DNA of 48,386 bases. It comes from Candidatus Zipacnadia bacterium. GTDB lineage: Bacteria > Armatimonadota > Zipacnadia > Zipacnadales > UBA5352. Position 1 is the first letter of the stretch; every line of letters begins with the position of its first letter. The notes under the pieces were generated by a model. It saw nothing but the letters and a program-made list of their open reading frames with translations, was not told the origin of the DNA and did no database searches. Position numbers and translations under genes: made by a program. This document shows, in pieces, positions 19,509 to 28,096 of this stretch. The DNA lies in contig JALGVA010000019.1 of NCBI GenBank assembly GCA_029820295.1, positions 1 to 48,386 on the forward strand, written 5' to 3'.

Positions 19509-20297
19509 TCAGGCCTTGTGCGCCTCCCGCAGCGCCGGCGCGGGGGGCATGCAGCGCTTGAAAGCGCTGGCCTCCATGCGCTGGGCGACGGCCGCGACCA
19601 CGTCCGCGTCGAAGCCCGCGGCGGCGACCTTCTCCGGCGACATGCCGTCATCGACCAGCCGTGTCAGCACCTGGTCGGCCATCTCGTAGGTGAAGCCCAG
19701 CTCGCCCTCGTCGGTCTGGCCCTGCCACAGGTCGGCGGTGGGGGGCTTGGCGATAATCTGCTCGGGCACGCCCAGGTGCGCCGCCATGCGTCGCACCTGC
19801 GTCTTGTAGAGGTCGCCGATGGGGTTGAAGGCGCAGGCCATGTCGCCCCACATGGTCGTGTAGCCCAGCAGCGCCTCGGTGAGGTTGCCCGTGCCGACCA
19901 CCAGGGCGTCGAGGCGCTCGGACTGGTCGTAGAGCACCGCCATGCGCTGGCGCGCCATCATGTTCGCGCGGCGCAGGCGTCCGGCGTCGGGGTAACGCTC
20001 GAAGTAGGCGTCCACCATGGGCGTGATCTCGATGACCTCGTGAGGCAGGTCAAGGTCGCGGATTACGGCCATCGCGTCCGCCTGCGATTGCTCGCTCGAG
20101 GTGGCGTAGGGCAGCAGCACGGCGTGCAGGCGGCTGGGGCCGAGGGCGCGTGCGGCCAGGTAGGCCGACACCGAGGAGTCGATCCCGCCCGACAGCCCGA
20201 TCACACCCCGGCCGCGCCCGGCGGCCTGCATACGCTGCTGGATGAACAGCGCTGCAGCGCGGGCCGCGCCCTCCCAGTCAAGCTCGAAGAGGTCCAT
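19509..20297 (-). CDS. nadE: Ammonia-dependent NAD+ synthetase
   Basis: The 262-residue enzyme amidates nicotinate adenine dinucleotide to NAD+ using ATP. The N-type ATP pyrophosphatase loop GLSGGIDSSVSAYLA (residues 34-48) is intact. LVVGTGNLTEALLGYTT and the NPIGDLYKTQV segment match the family, as does PPTADLWQGQTDEGELGF near the C-terminus. No glutaminase domain is present, so ammonia is the likely direct donor. The start is supported by GGGGAG eight bases upstream. It lies 15 bases after the PpiC-like gene and 34 before rsmI, within one transcription unit. Confidence 0.95.
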   Translation of the reverse strand: MDLFELDWEGAARAAALFIQQRMQAAGRGRGVIGLSGGIDSSVSAYLAARALGPSRLHAVLLPYATSSEQSQADAMAVIRDLDLPHEVIEITPMVDAYFERYPDAGRLRRANMMARQRMAVLYDQSERLDALVVGTGNLTEALLGYTTMWGDMACAFNPIGDLYKTQVRRMAAHLGVPEQIIAKPPTADLWQGQTDEGELGFTYEMADQVLTRLVDDGMSPEKVAAAGFDADVVAAVAQRMEASAFKRCMPPAPALREAHKA

Positions 20298-20312
20298 CGG
20301 CCACGCTCCCCG

Positions 20313-22019
20313 CTAGTCGCCGCCCTCGTCCGCGGGCGGCTCCTCCATCTCGGTCTCGGGCACCGGCGGCATCTGCTGCGCCTGCGCCGCCTGGTACTCG
20401 TCCATCCACTGCTGCTCCCTGTCGGCCAGCTCGGTCGCGCCCATCTCGGTGAACATCTGCTGGAGCTGCATGTGCAGGAACATGTTCTGCCAGTCGAAGC
20501 CCTGGGCCCACTCAGACGCGGACTCAAGCTGCGCCAGCGCCTCCTCCTCGCGTCCGGCCTCCCTGAGCATCATGCCAAGCTGCAGGTGCGCCTCCGGCGA
20601 GCGTGCGCCCGCCTCGCTCTCGACCAGGTCGGTCATCACGCTGATCGCCTGCTCGGTCTGGCCGCCCTGCTGCAGCAGGGACGCGAGCTGGAAGCGCGCG
20701 CTGGCGTTGTACGGATCGCCCTCGATGGCGGCGTTGAGCAGCTCCGCCGCCTGGGCGGCGTTCGCCATCGGGTCCTCCTGCAGCAGCTTGTAGGCCCTCA
20801 GCTCGGGATCGATGATCTCGATCTCGGCGCTGTCGTGCAGCGCCTGGATGTAGCGGCCCCACGCCTGCTGGCGGCGCTCCTCGAGCTTCTGCTCGCGGTA
20901 CTGCTCCCTGTTCTCCTCGAAATCCTCGGGCAACTCCAGCCGCCTTCCCTCGACCTTCAGCACGTGCAGGCCGAAGTCGGTCTCGACGATGTCGCTGACC
21001 TGTCCCGGCTCCAGCGCGAACGCTGCCTTCTCGAACTCCTCGGCCATGCGCCCGCGGGTGAACCAGCCCAGCTCCTCGTAGCGCGCCGCCGGCCCGATCT
21101 CATCGGCATACTCCTGGGCGACCGTGGCGAAATCCTCGCCCTCGGCGACGCGCTTCTTCAGCTCGGTGAGCACCTCGCGGGCCTTCGCCTGGGCCTGCTC
21201 GAGGGTCATCTGCGGCTCATCCGCAGGAGCTGCGTCCGCAGACTCGGCCGCCTCTTCGCCCTCGGCGGCCTCGGCCGGGGCCTCCTTGTCGGTCCCGGTC
21301 TCCTCAGCCGGCTCGGGGGCGTTGGCCTCGGCCATGAGCTGCTCGGGGGTGATGAGGAGGTGTTCCGCCTCCACTTCCTCGTAGGACTGGCGAAGCTGCT
21401 CGTCATTGAGGGTGACCGCGTCCTTGACCTGCTGCTCGAGCTTGTCGAAGAGCAGGTTGGCGCGCAGTACTTCGTCCTCAGGCGTGCGCTCGCGGCGCAG
21501 CTCGTCGCGGAAGGCCTCCAGGGACATGTTCTTCTCCTCGAGTACCCGGCGCAGCGCCCGGCGGTCGGCGTACTGGGTTGCCATGATCTCATCGACCATG
21601 CGGTCGCGCTCAGCCTCGATCTCCTGCTTGCTGACGGTGATGCCCTCGGCCCGCGCCGCCTCGGTCAGGAGCTGCTGGTTGATGAGCATGTCGAGGATCT
21701 GCGTCTTCACCTGCCGCATCTGCATCAGCGACGGCTGCTGTGCGCGCTCGGCGTAGTAGAGGTGCATCGCGTACTCGTTGCGTGAGATCTCCCGCCCGTC
21801 CACCGCGGCGACTACCGCCGACAGGCTGCGCTCGCCGCCACCGCCGCGCGGCCCCCCGCCGCCGCCCCCGGGGCCGTACATGTAGTACGTGCCGACAACG
21901 AAGATGATGACGAAGATCCAGAAGACTATGGCCATGGGTGAGCCGAGCTCGATCGTGCGCCCGAACAGGGGGAGCTTGAGCTGCTTGCGGACCATCTTGC
22001 GCATCCTGACGATTGACAT
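20313..22019 (-). CDS. Membrane-anchored SurA/PpiC-type peptidyl-prolyl isomerase with TPR tail
   Basis: The 568-residue periplasmic or extracytoplasmic folding factor has one N-terminal membrane helix (about residues 28-46), then a glycine-rich linker (residues 49-63) and a SurA_N-like helical domain (AVDGREISRNEY through EEKNMSLEAFRDELRRE). A parvulin domain runs from about EAEHLLI to FGLHVLKVEGRR, with GWFTRGRMAEEFEKAAFAL matching the PpiC core. An acidic alanine/glutamate-rich insertion of about 45 residues interrupts the parvulin domain right after its first strand. TPR-like repeats (NAAIEGDPYNASARFQLA and SPEAHLQLGMMLREAG) form the C-terminal part. The start is the ATG at 22019; the upstream frame is arginine-rich noise. 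It lies 28 bases after the glycosyltransferase and 15 before nadE. Confidence 0.88.
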   Translation of the reverse strand: MSIVRMRKMVRKQLKLPLFGRTIELGSPMAIVFWIFVIIFVVGTYYMYGPGGGGGGPRGGGGERSLSAVVAAVDGREISRNEYAMHLYYAERAQQPSLMQMRQVKTQILDMLINQQLLTEAARAEGITVSKQEIEAERDRMVDEIMATQYADRRALRRVLEEKNMSLEAFRDELRRERTPEDEVLRANLLFDKLEQQVKDAVTLNDEQLRQSYEEVEAEHLLITPEQLMAEANAPEPAEETGTDKEAPAEAAEGEEAAESADAAPADEPQMTLEQAQAKAREVLTELKKRVAEGEDFATVAQEYADEIGPAARYEELGWFTRGRMAEEFEKAAFALEPGQVSDIVETDFGLHVLKVEGRRLELPEDFEENREQYREQKLEERRQQAWGRYIQALHDSAEIEIIDPELRAYKLLQEDPMANAAQAAELLNAAIEGDPYNASARFQLASLLQQGGQTEQAISVMTDLVESEAGARSPEAHLQLGMMLREAGREEEALAQLESASEWAQGFDWQNMFLHMQLQQMFTEMGATELADREQQWMDEYQAAQAQQMPPVPETEMEEPPADEGGD

Positions 22020-22047
22020 GGGCGATATCCCTTCGCTGTGCGTGTCC

Positions 22048-23178
22048 TCAAGCGCCGGCGGCGGGCGCCTCCGCGGCCGCCACGTGCTCCTCCCAGCGAC
22101 GCTGTACATAGTCGCCGAAGCGGCGTTTGAAGGTCTCGATGTCGAAGCCCAGCGCGTGCTCCCGGCACGCCTCCGGGCTGAAGCTGTCGGCGTCGAAGCG
22201 CCCGAGCGCCTCGATGAGCGACTCGGGCGTCTGCGCATCGAAGAAGATGCCGGTCTCGCCCTGCACCACGGTCTCGAGCGCCCCCCCGGCGCGGTAGGCG
22301 ATGACCGGCCGCCCGCAGGCCTGCGCCTCCAGCGGCGCGATGCCGAAGTCCTCCTCCTGCGGCATCACGAACGCCCGGCAGCGCGAGTACCAGCCCGCTA
22401 TCTCGTCGTCGGGTACCTTGCCCAGGAAGGTCACGTTGTCTCCGGCGCTCTCCTGCAGGATCTCCTGCTCGGGGCCGTCGCCGATGACCACCAGCGGCAT
22501 GCCGAGGCGATTGAACGCCTCTACCGCGACATCCACGCGCTTGTACGGGTTCAGCGTGCACACCACGAGGAAGAAGTCCTCGACGGGCTCGCCGGTGGGC
22601 TCGAACTGCTCCGTGTTCACCGGCGGGTGGATGACCTCCGCCTCACGCCCCCACGCCTCCTGGATGCGTCGGCGTGTGGTCTGCGAGTTGCACACCAGGT
22701 GCTGCGGGCGCATGGCGGTACGCCGGTCCCAGTCGCGCAGCGGTGGGATGGTTGCGCGCACGAAGGCCTTTGCCAGCGGGTTGACGCGCAGTGTGTCGAT
22801 GTACTCCTGCGCCCAGAACCACAGGAAGCGCGCCGGGCTGTGCACGTAGGAGACGTGCAGCGCGCCCTCGCGCTGGGGCGCCGACTTGCTCCACCCGCAG
22901 CTCGAGCTGACCACCAGGTCGAACTCGCTCAGGTCGAGGTAGTCGATCGCCACGGGCATCAGGAAGTAGAGCTTCTTGTACAGACGCAGCGCGCCCGGGA
23001 CATCCTGCAGCAGCGAGGTGCGGATGTCCCACTCGCGCAGCCGGTCCTCCATCCGGTCGGCATCGTAGAGGATGGTGTAGACGGGCGCGTCCGGGTACAT
23101 GTCGTGCAGGACATCGACCACGCGCTCGGCGCCGCGGATGCCCTGCACCAGGTAGTCGTGCACCAGCGCCAGCTTCAC
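22048..23178 (-). CDS. Family 4 glycosyltransferase (WbaZ-like mannosyl/glycosyl transferase)
   Basis: The 376-residue GT-B retaining glycosyltransferase probably adds a sugar to a cell-surface polysaccharide or lipid carrier. The N-terminus [18 protein letters not shown] matches the glycine-rich acceptor-domain motif (HDYL...GGAERV). The donor-domain motif [18 protein letters not shown] holds the E-x7-E pair, and [16 protein letters not shown] completes it. [13 protein letters not shown] and NSQTTRRRI are also typical of this subgroup. It starts at a GTG (23178) overlapping the thiC stop codon as GTGA, so translation is coupled to thiC although the functions seem unrelated. The sugar donor cannot be read from the sequence. 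Confidence 0.9.
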   Translation of the reverse strand: MKLALVHDYLVQGIRGAERVVDVLHDMYPDAPVYTILYDADRMEDRLREWDIRTSLLQDVPGALRLYKKLYFLMPVAIDYLDLSEFDLVVSSSCGWSKSAPQREGALHVSYVHSPARFLWFWAQEYIDTLRVNPLAKAFVRATIPPLRDWDRRTAMRPQHLVCNSQTTRRRIQEAWGREAEVIHPPVNTEQFEPTGEPVEDFFLVVCTLNPYKRVDVAVEAFNRLGMPLVVIGDGPEQEILQESAGDNVTFLGKVPDDEIAGWYSRCRAFVMPQEEDFGIAPLEAQACGRPVIAYRAGGALETVVQGETGIFFDAQTPESLIEALGRFDADSFSPEACREHALGFDIETFKRRFGDYVQRRWEEHVAAAEAPAAGA

Positions 23179-24464
23179 CGGGCGCTCCCCTCGGCGTCCT
23201 GTTCCATGAAGCGGCTGGCGCGTACCGAGCAGAACTTGCCGCACATCGAGCACGCGGCGTCATCGGCGGTCGGGCGGTCGCCGCGGGTGAGGCGCACGCG
23301 CCCGGGGTCCAGCGCCAGGTTCTCCATCGCACGCCAGTCCAGCTCGTGGCGCGCGCGCGACATGCGGTCATCCCACTCGCGCGCCCCCGGCACGCCCTTG
23401 ACGATGTCGGCGGCGTGAGCGGCGATGCGCGAGGCCATCACGCCGTCGATCACGTCCGCCACCGTGGGCAGCCCCAGGTGTTCGGCGGGGGTCACGTAAC
23501 ACAGGAAGTCGGCGCCCGCGGCCGCGCAGATCGCACCGCCGATGGCCCCGGTGATGTGGTCGTAGCCGGGCGCGACATCGGTCACCAGCGGCCCCAGCAC
23601 GTAGAACGGGGCATCGTGGCACAGGCGCTTCTCCAGCAACACGTTGGCCTCGATCTGGTCGAGCGGCACGTGCCCCGGGCCTTCGACGAAGGCCTGCACG
23701 CCCGCCGCGCGCGCCCGCAGTACCAGCTCGCCCAGTACCCGTGTCTCGGCAACCTGCCCGGCGTCGGTGGCGTCCGCCACTGCGCCGGGCCGCAGGCCGT
23801 CGCCCAGGCTGATGGCCACGCCGTACTCGCGCAGGATCGCGAGCAGCTCATCGTAGCGCTCGTAGAGAGGGTTCTCGGCGTTGTTGTGGCGCATCCACGC
23901 CGCCAGCAGGCTGCCGCCGCGGCTCACGATGCCGCCGATGCGCGGCTGCGTCTTGAGGGCGGCGACCGTCGCGCGCGTCACGCCGCAGTGCAGGGTCGCG
24001 AAGTCGATGTTGTCGGCGCAGTGGCGGGCGACGACCTCGAGCAGCTCGTCGCCGGTCATGCGCATCATCTCGCCGTGGCGATCCTCGGCCTCGGCGAAGG
24101 CCTGGTAGACCGGGACGGTGCCCAGCAGCACCGGGCACTCGGCGCGCACGGCGCGGCGGATCTCGTCGATGTCGCCGCCGGTGGACAGGTCCATGACCGC
24201 GTCGGCGCCCGCGGCCACCGCTGCGTGTAGCTTGTCCAGCTCACCGGCGAGATCGGGGTAGTCGGGCGAGGTGCCCAGGTTGGCGTTGACCTTGGTGCGC
24301 ATCCCCGCGCCGATCGCCATCGGCAGCACACCGTCGCCGCCCATGGCGACCACGGTGCCCTGCTGGATACGCTCAGACAGCGTCGCGGCGTCGATCTTCT
24401 CGTCCTGCGCGATGCGCGCGAGGACATCGGCACTGACCCCGAAGCCGGGGTCTGAGGTAGTCAT
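23175..24464 (-). CDS. thiC: Phosphomethylpyrimidine synthase (thiamine biosynthesis)
   Basis: The 429-residue radical-SAM enzyme rearranges aminoimidazole ribotide into the thiamine pyrimidine precursor HMP-P. Recognisable segments are [82 protein letters not shown] and [21 protein letters not shown]. The C-terminal cluster-binding motif reads CSMCGKFC, that is C-x2-C-x3-C, one residue shorter than the usual C-x2-C-x4-C; a similar short form may occur in clostridial-type ThiC. This is the short ThiC form without the N-terminal extension of proteobacterial enzymes. A near-consensus promoter lies about 100 bases upstream. No TPP riboswitch core was found in the leader. Confidence 0.95.
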   Translation of the reverse strand: MTTSDPGFGVSADVLARIAQDEKIDAATLSERIQQGTVVAMGGDGVLPMAIGAGMRTKVNANLGTSPDYPDLAGELDKLHAAVAAGADAVMDLSTGGDIDEIRRAVRAECPVLLGTVPVYQAFAEAEDRHGEMMRMTGDELLEVVARHCADNIDFATLHCGVTRATVAALKTQPRIGGIVSRGGSLLAAWMRHNNAENPLYERYDELLAILREYGVAISLGDGLRPGAVADATDAGQVAETRVLGELVLRARAAGVQAFVEGPGHVPLDQIEANVLLEKRLCHDAPFYVLGPLVTDVAPGYDHITGAIGGAICAAAGADFLCYVTPAEHLGLPTVADVIDGVMASRIAAHAADIVKGVPGAREWDDRMSRARHELDWRAMENLALDPGRVRLTRGDRPTADDAACSMCGKFCSVRASRFMEQDAEGSAR

Positions 24465-24562
24465 CAGGATCGTCTCCGTGGCCGCCCCCGCATGCGGGAA
24501 TGTAACCTGAGCGGCCGTTCTCGCGAAAAGAGCAGAGCCCACGCGCCTGCCCATGGGCTCGA
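24464..24562 (-). promoter_or_regulatory. Structured thiC leader, no recognisable TPP riboswitch
   Basis: The roughly 98-base untranslated leader contains a GAGCCCA/TGGGCTC hairpin and a GGCCGC...GCGGCC hairpin close to the start codon, so folding could control access to the ribosome. The conserved CTGAGA and GGGTGCCC-type elements of the TPP riboswitch are not visible. Regulation by structure is an inference. Confidence 0.35.
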
Positions 24563-24568
24563 CGAGTC

Positions 24569-24597
24569 ATTATACACCCCCGCGCGCACGCGGGCAA
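24569..24597 (-). promoter_or_regulatory. Sigma-70 promoter of the thiC unit
   Basis: On the minus strand, -35 TTGCCC (24592-24597) is separated by exactly 17 bases from a perfect -10 TATAAT (24569-24574). Transcription would begin near 24562 and read thiC, glycosyltransferase, PpiC, nadE and rsmI. Confidence 0.75.
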
Positions 24598-24772
24598 GCA
24601 CAGAACCGCTCACGAAGGCGACAAAGAGGACGGCGGCGACGACGGGAAGAGCAACAGCAACGACGGCCGTGCGCACCGCGTTCTACGGCCGGGCGCGGAG
24701 GTGCATCTCACATGGGCGCGAAGTCCATGGGGCAATCGTCACCATCGCGCTTGGAAGGGGGAGGTAGCAGCC

Positions 24773-25012
24773 GTGGCGATCCAACTCGGAGGTCTGCTGT
24801 CGCTCACGTCGCCGATTATCATCATCGGCGCGGCCGTCATCACCGTGTTCGCCTTCATCCGCGCCCTGCAGCGCGGACGGTCTTTGTGGGTGGTGATCAT
24901 CCTCGTCACCGGGCCCTTCGGGGCCATCGCCTACTGGTTCGCCTCGAGCTTCACCGACCTGTCCGGGCCCGGTCGCAGCGTCAGTAACTGGCCGCCTCGT
25001 CGGCGCCGCTGA
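24773..25012 (+). CDS. Small membrane protein, PLDc_N-like
   Basis: The 79-residue protein has two hydrophobic helices, about residues 8-28 and 38-58, separated by a basic turn (RALQRGRS). The segment SLWVVIILVTGPFGAIAYW resembles the phospholipase-D-nuclease N-terminal (PLDc_N) hairpin found in many small bacterial membrane proteins. A GTG start at 24773 with GGGGGAGG about eight bases upstream is preferred to an upstream ATG at 24701 whose extra residues look non-coding. The last 32 bases overlap the convergent UroD-like gene. The function of stand-alone PLDc_N proteins is unknown; some are linked to envelope stress or bacteriocin immunity. Confidence 0.65.
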   Translation: MAIQLGGLLSLTSPIIIIGAAVITVFAFIRALQRGRSLWVVIILVTGPFGAIAYWFASSFTDLSGPGRSVSNWPPRRRR

Positions 25013-26009
25013 CATACGCCAGGTAGTTCTCCAGCGGCACGTTGTCGCCCACGATGGTGTTGACCGCCGCCACGTAGCGCCCGCCCGGCTTGCCGACCTG
25101 CACCATCTCCCGCGCCATCTCCCGGATACGTTCGGGCCGCTCGGTCGCCAGCACCACCGGGTCGAAGTTGCCGAACAGCGTCATCCGCTCGCCGAAGCGC
25201 GCCTTCACGTCCGCCAGGTCGTTCGCCTGCGCCTCCACGCCGTGCGCCCCCGCCAACCCCATCTCCAGCCAGACCGGGTAGACGTCGTCGATGCGCCCGT
25301 CGGTGTGCATCATGACGATGATCCCGGCCTCGCGCAGCATCGCGCAGGTGGCGGCCGTCGGCTCGAAGATGAGGTCGCGGTAAGTCGCCGGGCTGACCAT
25401 GCACGCGGTCTTGAAGGCGCAGTCGGCATCGAAGATCGCGATGTCGGGCACGCCGCCGGCGTCCAGCACCACCTGCAGCGCGCGGCGGTTGAAGTCCTCC
25501 ACGCGGCGCATGTACTCGCGCAGCAGATCGGGCTGATCGTAGACCATCAGGCACAGCCGCTCCATGCCGATGCCGGTCGCCGCCGAGTGGAAGCAGTGCA
25601 GCATGAAGATGTGCACCAGCAGGCCCTCGGCGCGGATCGCCTCGGCGTTGACCGCGAAGTCCTCGGCAACACGCGCCAGGTCCGGCTCGGGCATGCGGTC
25701 GAGGTCCTCCCAGGTGACCTCCGAGCCGCCGGCGTAGTGCGAGGTGCCGTCGGACGCGACCTCGTTGCGCGCGCCGATGCGCACCCCCCACGAGGTCGCC
25801 AGCGCCATCCCCCAGCCGATCTCGCGCGCCAGCTCCATGGTCGCCAGCCGGTCACCGCGCACGTCCCGGCCGATGAAGTGATGGGCGATCGCGGGGTTGT
25901 CGAAGAACAGCTCCTGGCGCGGCACACGCCTGGGCATCTGGCCGGTCAGGGCCGCGTAGAGGTCCTGTGCCTGGGGCAGCAGCCCGGTCCGGGGCAGGTC
26001 GAGCGGCAT
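24981..26009 (-). CDS. Uroporphyrinogen decarboxylase-like (MtaA/CmuA-type) protein
   Basis: This 342-residue protein has a TIM-barrel of the UroD superfamily. Features include the N-terminal RQELFFDNPAIAHHFIG segment, the central DIAIFDADCAFKTACMVSP strand-loop, IIVMMHTDGRIDDVYPVW and GVEAQANDLADVKARFGERM, and the C-terminal GGRYVAAVNTIVGDNVPLENY that corresponds to the GGY/F...hnIp...pe region of the family. True HemE motifs (FRQAGRYLPEY) are absent, so haem synthesis is unlikely. Members of this branch often act as corrinoid or methyl-group transferases, but the partner proteins (corrinoid protein, methylase) are not in the window. The start is the ATG at 26009; an open frame extends upstream through the divergent promoter. 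The physiological methyl donor is unknown. Confidence 0.8.
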   Translation of the reverse strand: MPLDLPRTGLLPQAQDLYAALTGQMPRRVPRQELFFDNPAIAHHFIGRDVRGDRLATMELAREIGWGMALATSWGVRIGARNEVASDGTSHYAGGSEVTWEDLDRMPEPDLARVAEDFAVNAEAIRAEGLLVHIFMLHCFHSAATGIGMERLCLMVYDQPDLLREYMRRVEDFNRRALQVVLDAGGVPDIAIFDADCAFKTACMVSPATYRDLIFEPTAATCAMLREAGIIVMMHTDGRIDDVYPVWLEMGLAGAHGVEAQANDLADVKARFGERMTLFGNFDPVVLATERPERIREMAREMVQVGKPGGRYVAAVNTIVGDNVPLENYLAYVSGADEAASY

Positions 26010-26094
26010 CGGCGTGTCACTCCCCCACCGTGCGGTCGTATGCGGCCCGGTTGTTCCCTGCGCGCCCACGAGGACCTGCCCCGCGCGGACCCGC

Positions 26095-26123
26095 TTGACG
26101 CCGGCCCTGATGCCGAATACGAT
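26095..26123 (+). promoter_or_regulatory. Sigma-70 promoter of the thioredoxin operon
   Basis: -35 TTGACG (26095-26100), a 17-base spacer and -10 TACGAT (26118-26123) lie 46 bases before the thioredoxin start codon, between it and the divergent UroD-like gene. Confidence 0.65.
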
Positions 26124-26168
26124 AGCGCAACGCGCCGCACATAACCTGATGGCTCGAGTGAGGATGCC

Positions 26169-26501
26169 ATGGCGAAGCCCATTGACGTGACTGGCGAGGA
26201 CTTCGAGGAGGAAGTCATCAAGTGCACCGATCTGCCCGTGCTGGTTGACTTCTGGTCGGAGACCTGTGGACATTGCCTCGCGCTCAATCCGCAGTACGAC
26301 CAGGCCGCCGAGGCCAAGGAGGGCGAGGTCAAGTTCGCCAAGGTATCGTTCCAGGACTGCCGCGACCTGTTCTCCGAGCATGGCGTGCGCGCCACGCCGA
26401 CGCTGGTATTGTTCAAGGACGGAAAGGAGATCGCCCGCAGGGTCGGCGCCATGCGGGCCGACGACCTGCAAGAGTGGCTGAACGAGCACCTGAGCGAGTA
26501 A
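26169..26501 (+). CDS. Thioredoxin with CGHC active site
   Basis: The 110-residue thioredoxin fold protein donates electrons to reduce protein disulfides. The active site reads WSETCGHCLAL (Cys33, Cys36), that is CGHC instead of the usual CGPC. A histidine there is typical of protein disulfide isomerase and usually raises the redox potential. The cis-proline loop ATPTLVLFKDGKE and the VLVDFWS strand are normal. No signal peptide is present, so it acts in the cytoplasm. It is the first of three redox genes; the reductase homologue follows 76 bases later. A GC-rich stretch between the two (26515-26550) has short complementary runs. Confidence 0.93.
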   Translation: MAKPIDVTGEDFEEEVIKCTDLPVLVDFWSETCGHCLALNPQYDQAAEAKEGEVKFAKVSFQDCRDLFSEHGVRATPTLVLFKDGKEIARRVGAMRADDLQEWLNEHLSE

Positions 26502-26577
26502 GCTGTGTATCGGCAGGCACCCCAAGCGCCCGCGCCGCCCCCGGCGCGGGCGCTTCGCACGAAGGAAGGGGACGACC

Positions 26578-27546
26578 ATGACGCAGACTGATCTCACCTG
26601 TGATCTGCACATCATCGGCGGGGGCCCCGCCGGCTACACCGCCGCCATCTACGCCGCCCGGGCGGGCCTGAAGACCGTCGTCTCGACCCCGGCGCCGCTG
26701 TCGGGCATGATGGCGATGGCGCCTGCGGTAGGAAACTGGCCATCGCAGGTCGAACCGCTACCAGGGCGCGACATCCTCGAGCGCATCCGCGAGCAGGTGC
26801 TCAAGTACGGCGCCGAGATCGTCCTGGAGTCGGTCGCGGGTGTCAACTTCACCACGGACCGGGGGCTGCAGGTTTTCGGCGGAGCGCAGATGCACGTGGC
26901 CCAGGCGGTCATCGTCGCCACCGGCGCGATGAATCCGGCGGAGAAGGTCCCGGGCGAGGAGGAGCTCCTCGGCGGCGGCGTGGCCTACTGCGTCGCCTGC
27001 GACGGGCCGCTGTTCGCCGGCGAGGACGTGATCGTCGTGGGCGCCGACGAGCACGCGTACGAGGAGGCGCTGGCGCTGAGCGAGATCGCCAACTCGGTCA
27101 CGGTCACCACGCCGGCCACGAAGGTCAACGCCGACGAGCGCGTGGCTCGTGAGCTGGAGCTGCCGGACAACGTGCGCATCGAGACCGGCCTGCGCATCCA
27201 GGAGATCGTGGGCGAGGGGGGCGTGGTGACCGGGGCCCGGTACAGGGATCGCGATGGCAACGAGCGGACCATCGAGGGTGCGGGGGTATTCATGTATCTG
27301 CGCGGCAATGCGCCGGCCACGGAGTTCCTGCTCGGCGCCGTCGATCTGGACGAACACGACTACATCATCACCGACGAGCTGATGCAGACGAGCCTGCCCG
27401 GCGTCTTTGCGGCGGGCGACGTGCGCAGCAAGGTGGTGCGCCAGCAGTGCGTGGCCGCCGGCGAGGGCGCGGTGGCGGCGCTCAGCGCCGAGCGCTTCCT
27501 GCACGGCGGCGAGGTGCGCAGCGACCGGGGGCAGGCCCGTGAGTGA
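26578..27546 (+). CDS. Thioredoxin reductase-like flavoprotein lacking NADPH-binding motifs
   Basis: The 322-residue flavoenzyme of the low-molecular-weight thioredoxin reductase family has FAD-binding GGGPAG (14-19), VIVATGA (111-117), the redox pair CVAC (138-141, usually CATC) and the final FAD motif PGVFAAGDVRSK. In the NADPH domain the expected glycine-rich GxGxxA is changed to VGADEHA (154-160). The HRRxxxR motif that binds the NADPH phosphate is replaced by TTPATK (177-182). Such losses are known in ferredoxin-dependent (FFTR) and deeply rooted flavin (DFTR) thioredoxin reductases, so the electron donor is probably not NADPH. It reduces, by inference, the upstream CGHC thioredoxin or the downstream DsbA-like protein, whose GTG start overlaps its end by 8 bases. 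Confidence 0.9.
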   Translation: MTQTDLTCDLHIIGGGPAGYTAAIYAARAGLKTVVSTPAPLSGMMAMAPAVGNWPSQVEPLPGRDILERIREQVLKYGAEIVLESVAGVNFTTDRGLQVFGGAQMHVAQAVIVATGAMNPAEKVPGEEELLGGGVAYCVACDGPLFAGEDVIVVGADEHAYEEALALSEIANSVTVTTPATKVNADERVARELELPDNVRIETGLRIQEIVGEGGVVTGARYRDRDGNERTIEGAGVFMYLRGNAPATEFLLGAVDLDEHDYIITDELMQTSLPGVFAAGDVRSKVVRQQCVAAGEGAVAALSAERFLHGGEVRSDRGQARE

Positions 27547-28096
27547 CATTCGTGTGGACATGGTGGAGCCGGAGGAGAAGATCACGGAGGAAGATCACAT
27601 CCTCGGCCCGGAGGATCCGGCGATCACGCTGGTGGAGTACGCCGACTACCAGTGCCCGTCGTGCATCGCGAGCTTCAGAGGTGTCGAGAAGCTGATGGAG
27701 ACGCACGATGACCGCGTGTGGCCGGTCTTCCGCCACTTCCCGCTGCTCAGCTATCACCCGATGGCCATGCCCGGCGCGATCGCTGCCGAGGCGGCAGGCA
27801 AGCAGGGCAAGTCCTGGGAGATGCACGGGAAGATCTTCTCGGCCGAGGGCGACTTCGACGAGGATGACCTGACGCGTTGGGGGGACGAGCTGGGCCTCGC
27901 CCCGAAGCGCTACGAGGCCGACCGTCACGACGAGGACGTCGAGCTGCACATCCGCGACGTGCGCCTGCGCGGGGCGCGCACCGGCGTCAACGGCACGCCC
28001 ACGTTCTTCCTCGGCGGCCTGCGCATCCAGCCCGACCCCACGCACGAGAGCCTCGCCGCGCACGTGGACTACTTCCTCGAGGAGGCAGAGGAGTAG
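27539..28096 (+). CDS. DsbA-like thioredoxin-fold oxidoreductase (CPSC active site)
   Basis: The 185-residue protein of the DsbA/DsbG-type (Thioredoxin_4) family has TLVEYADYQCPSC at residues 30-42 with Cys39 and Cys42, the helical insertion (MAMPGAIAAEAAGKQGKSWEM), and cis-Pro motif GVNGTPTFFLGG. It has no signal peptide, so it appears cytoplasmic, unlike periplasmic DsbA. It might act as a reductant or a glutathione-S-transferase-like enzyme. The GTG start at 27539 overlaps the reductase stop by 8 bases; an ATG at 27560 is a possible alternative. Its tight linkage to thioredoxin and the atypical reductase suggests a dedicated redox relay. Confidence 0.88.
   Translation: MSDIRVDMVEPEEKITEEDHILGPEDPAITLVEYADYQCPSCIASFRGVEKLMETHDDRVWPVFRHFPLLSYHPMAMPGAIAAEAAGKQGKSWEMHGKIFSAEGDFDEDDLTRWGDELGLAPKRYEADRHDEDVELHIRDVRLRGARTGVNGTPTFFLGGLRIQPDPTHESLAAHVDYFLEEAEE

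Noticed and set aside
23175-23260. Start of the glycosyltransferase at 23253
   Set aside because: The extra 25 residues lie inside the thiC coding sequence and lack homology to glycosyltransferases; GTG 23178 begins exactly at the family's first strand.
24464-24562. TPP riboswitch expected upstream of thiC
   Set aside because: The conserved CTGAGA and GGGTGCCC-type elements could not be found on the minus strand.
24464-24676. Possible 70-residue hydrophobic peptide on the minus strand upstream of thiC
   Set aside because: It runs through the thiC promoter hexamers and the structured leader; only its first 30 residues look protein-like.
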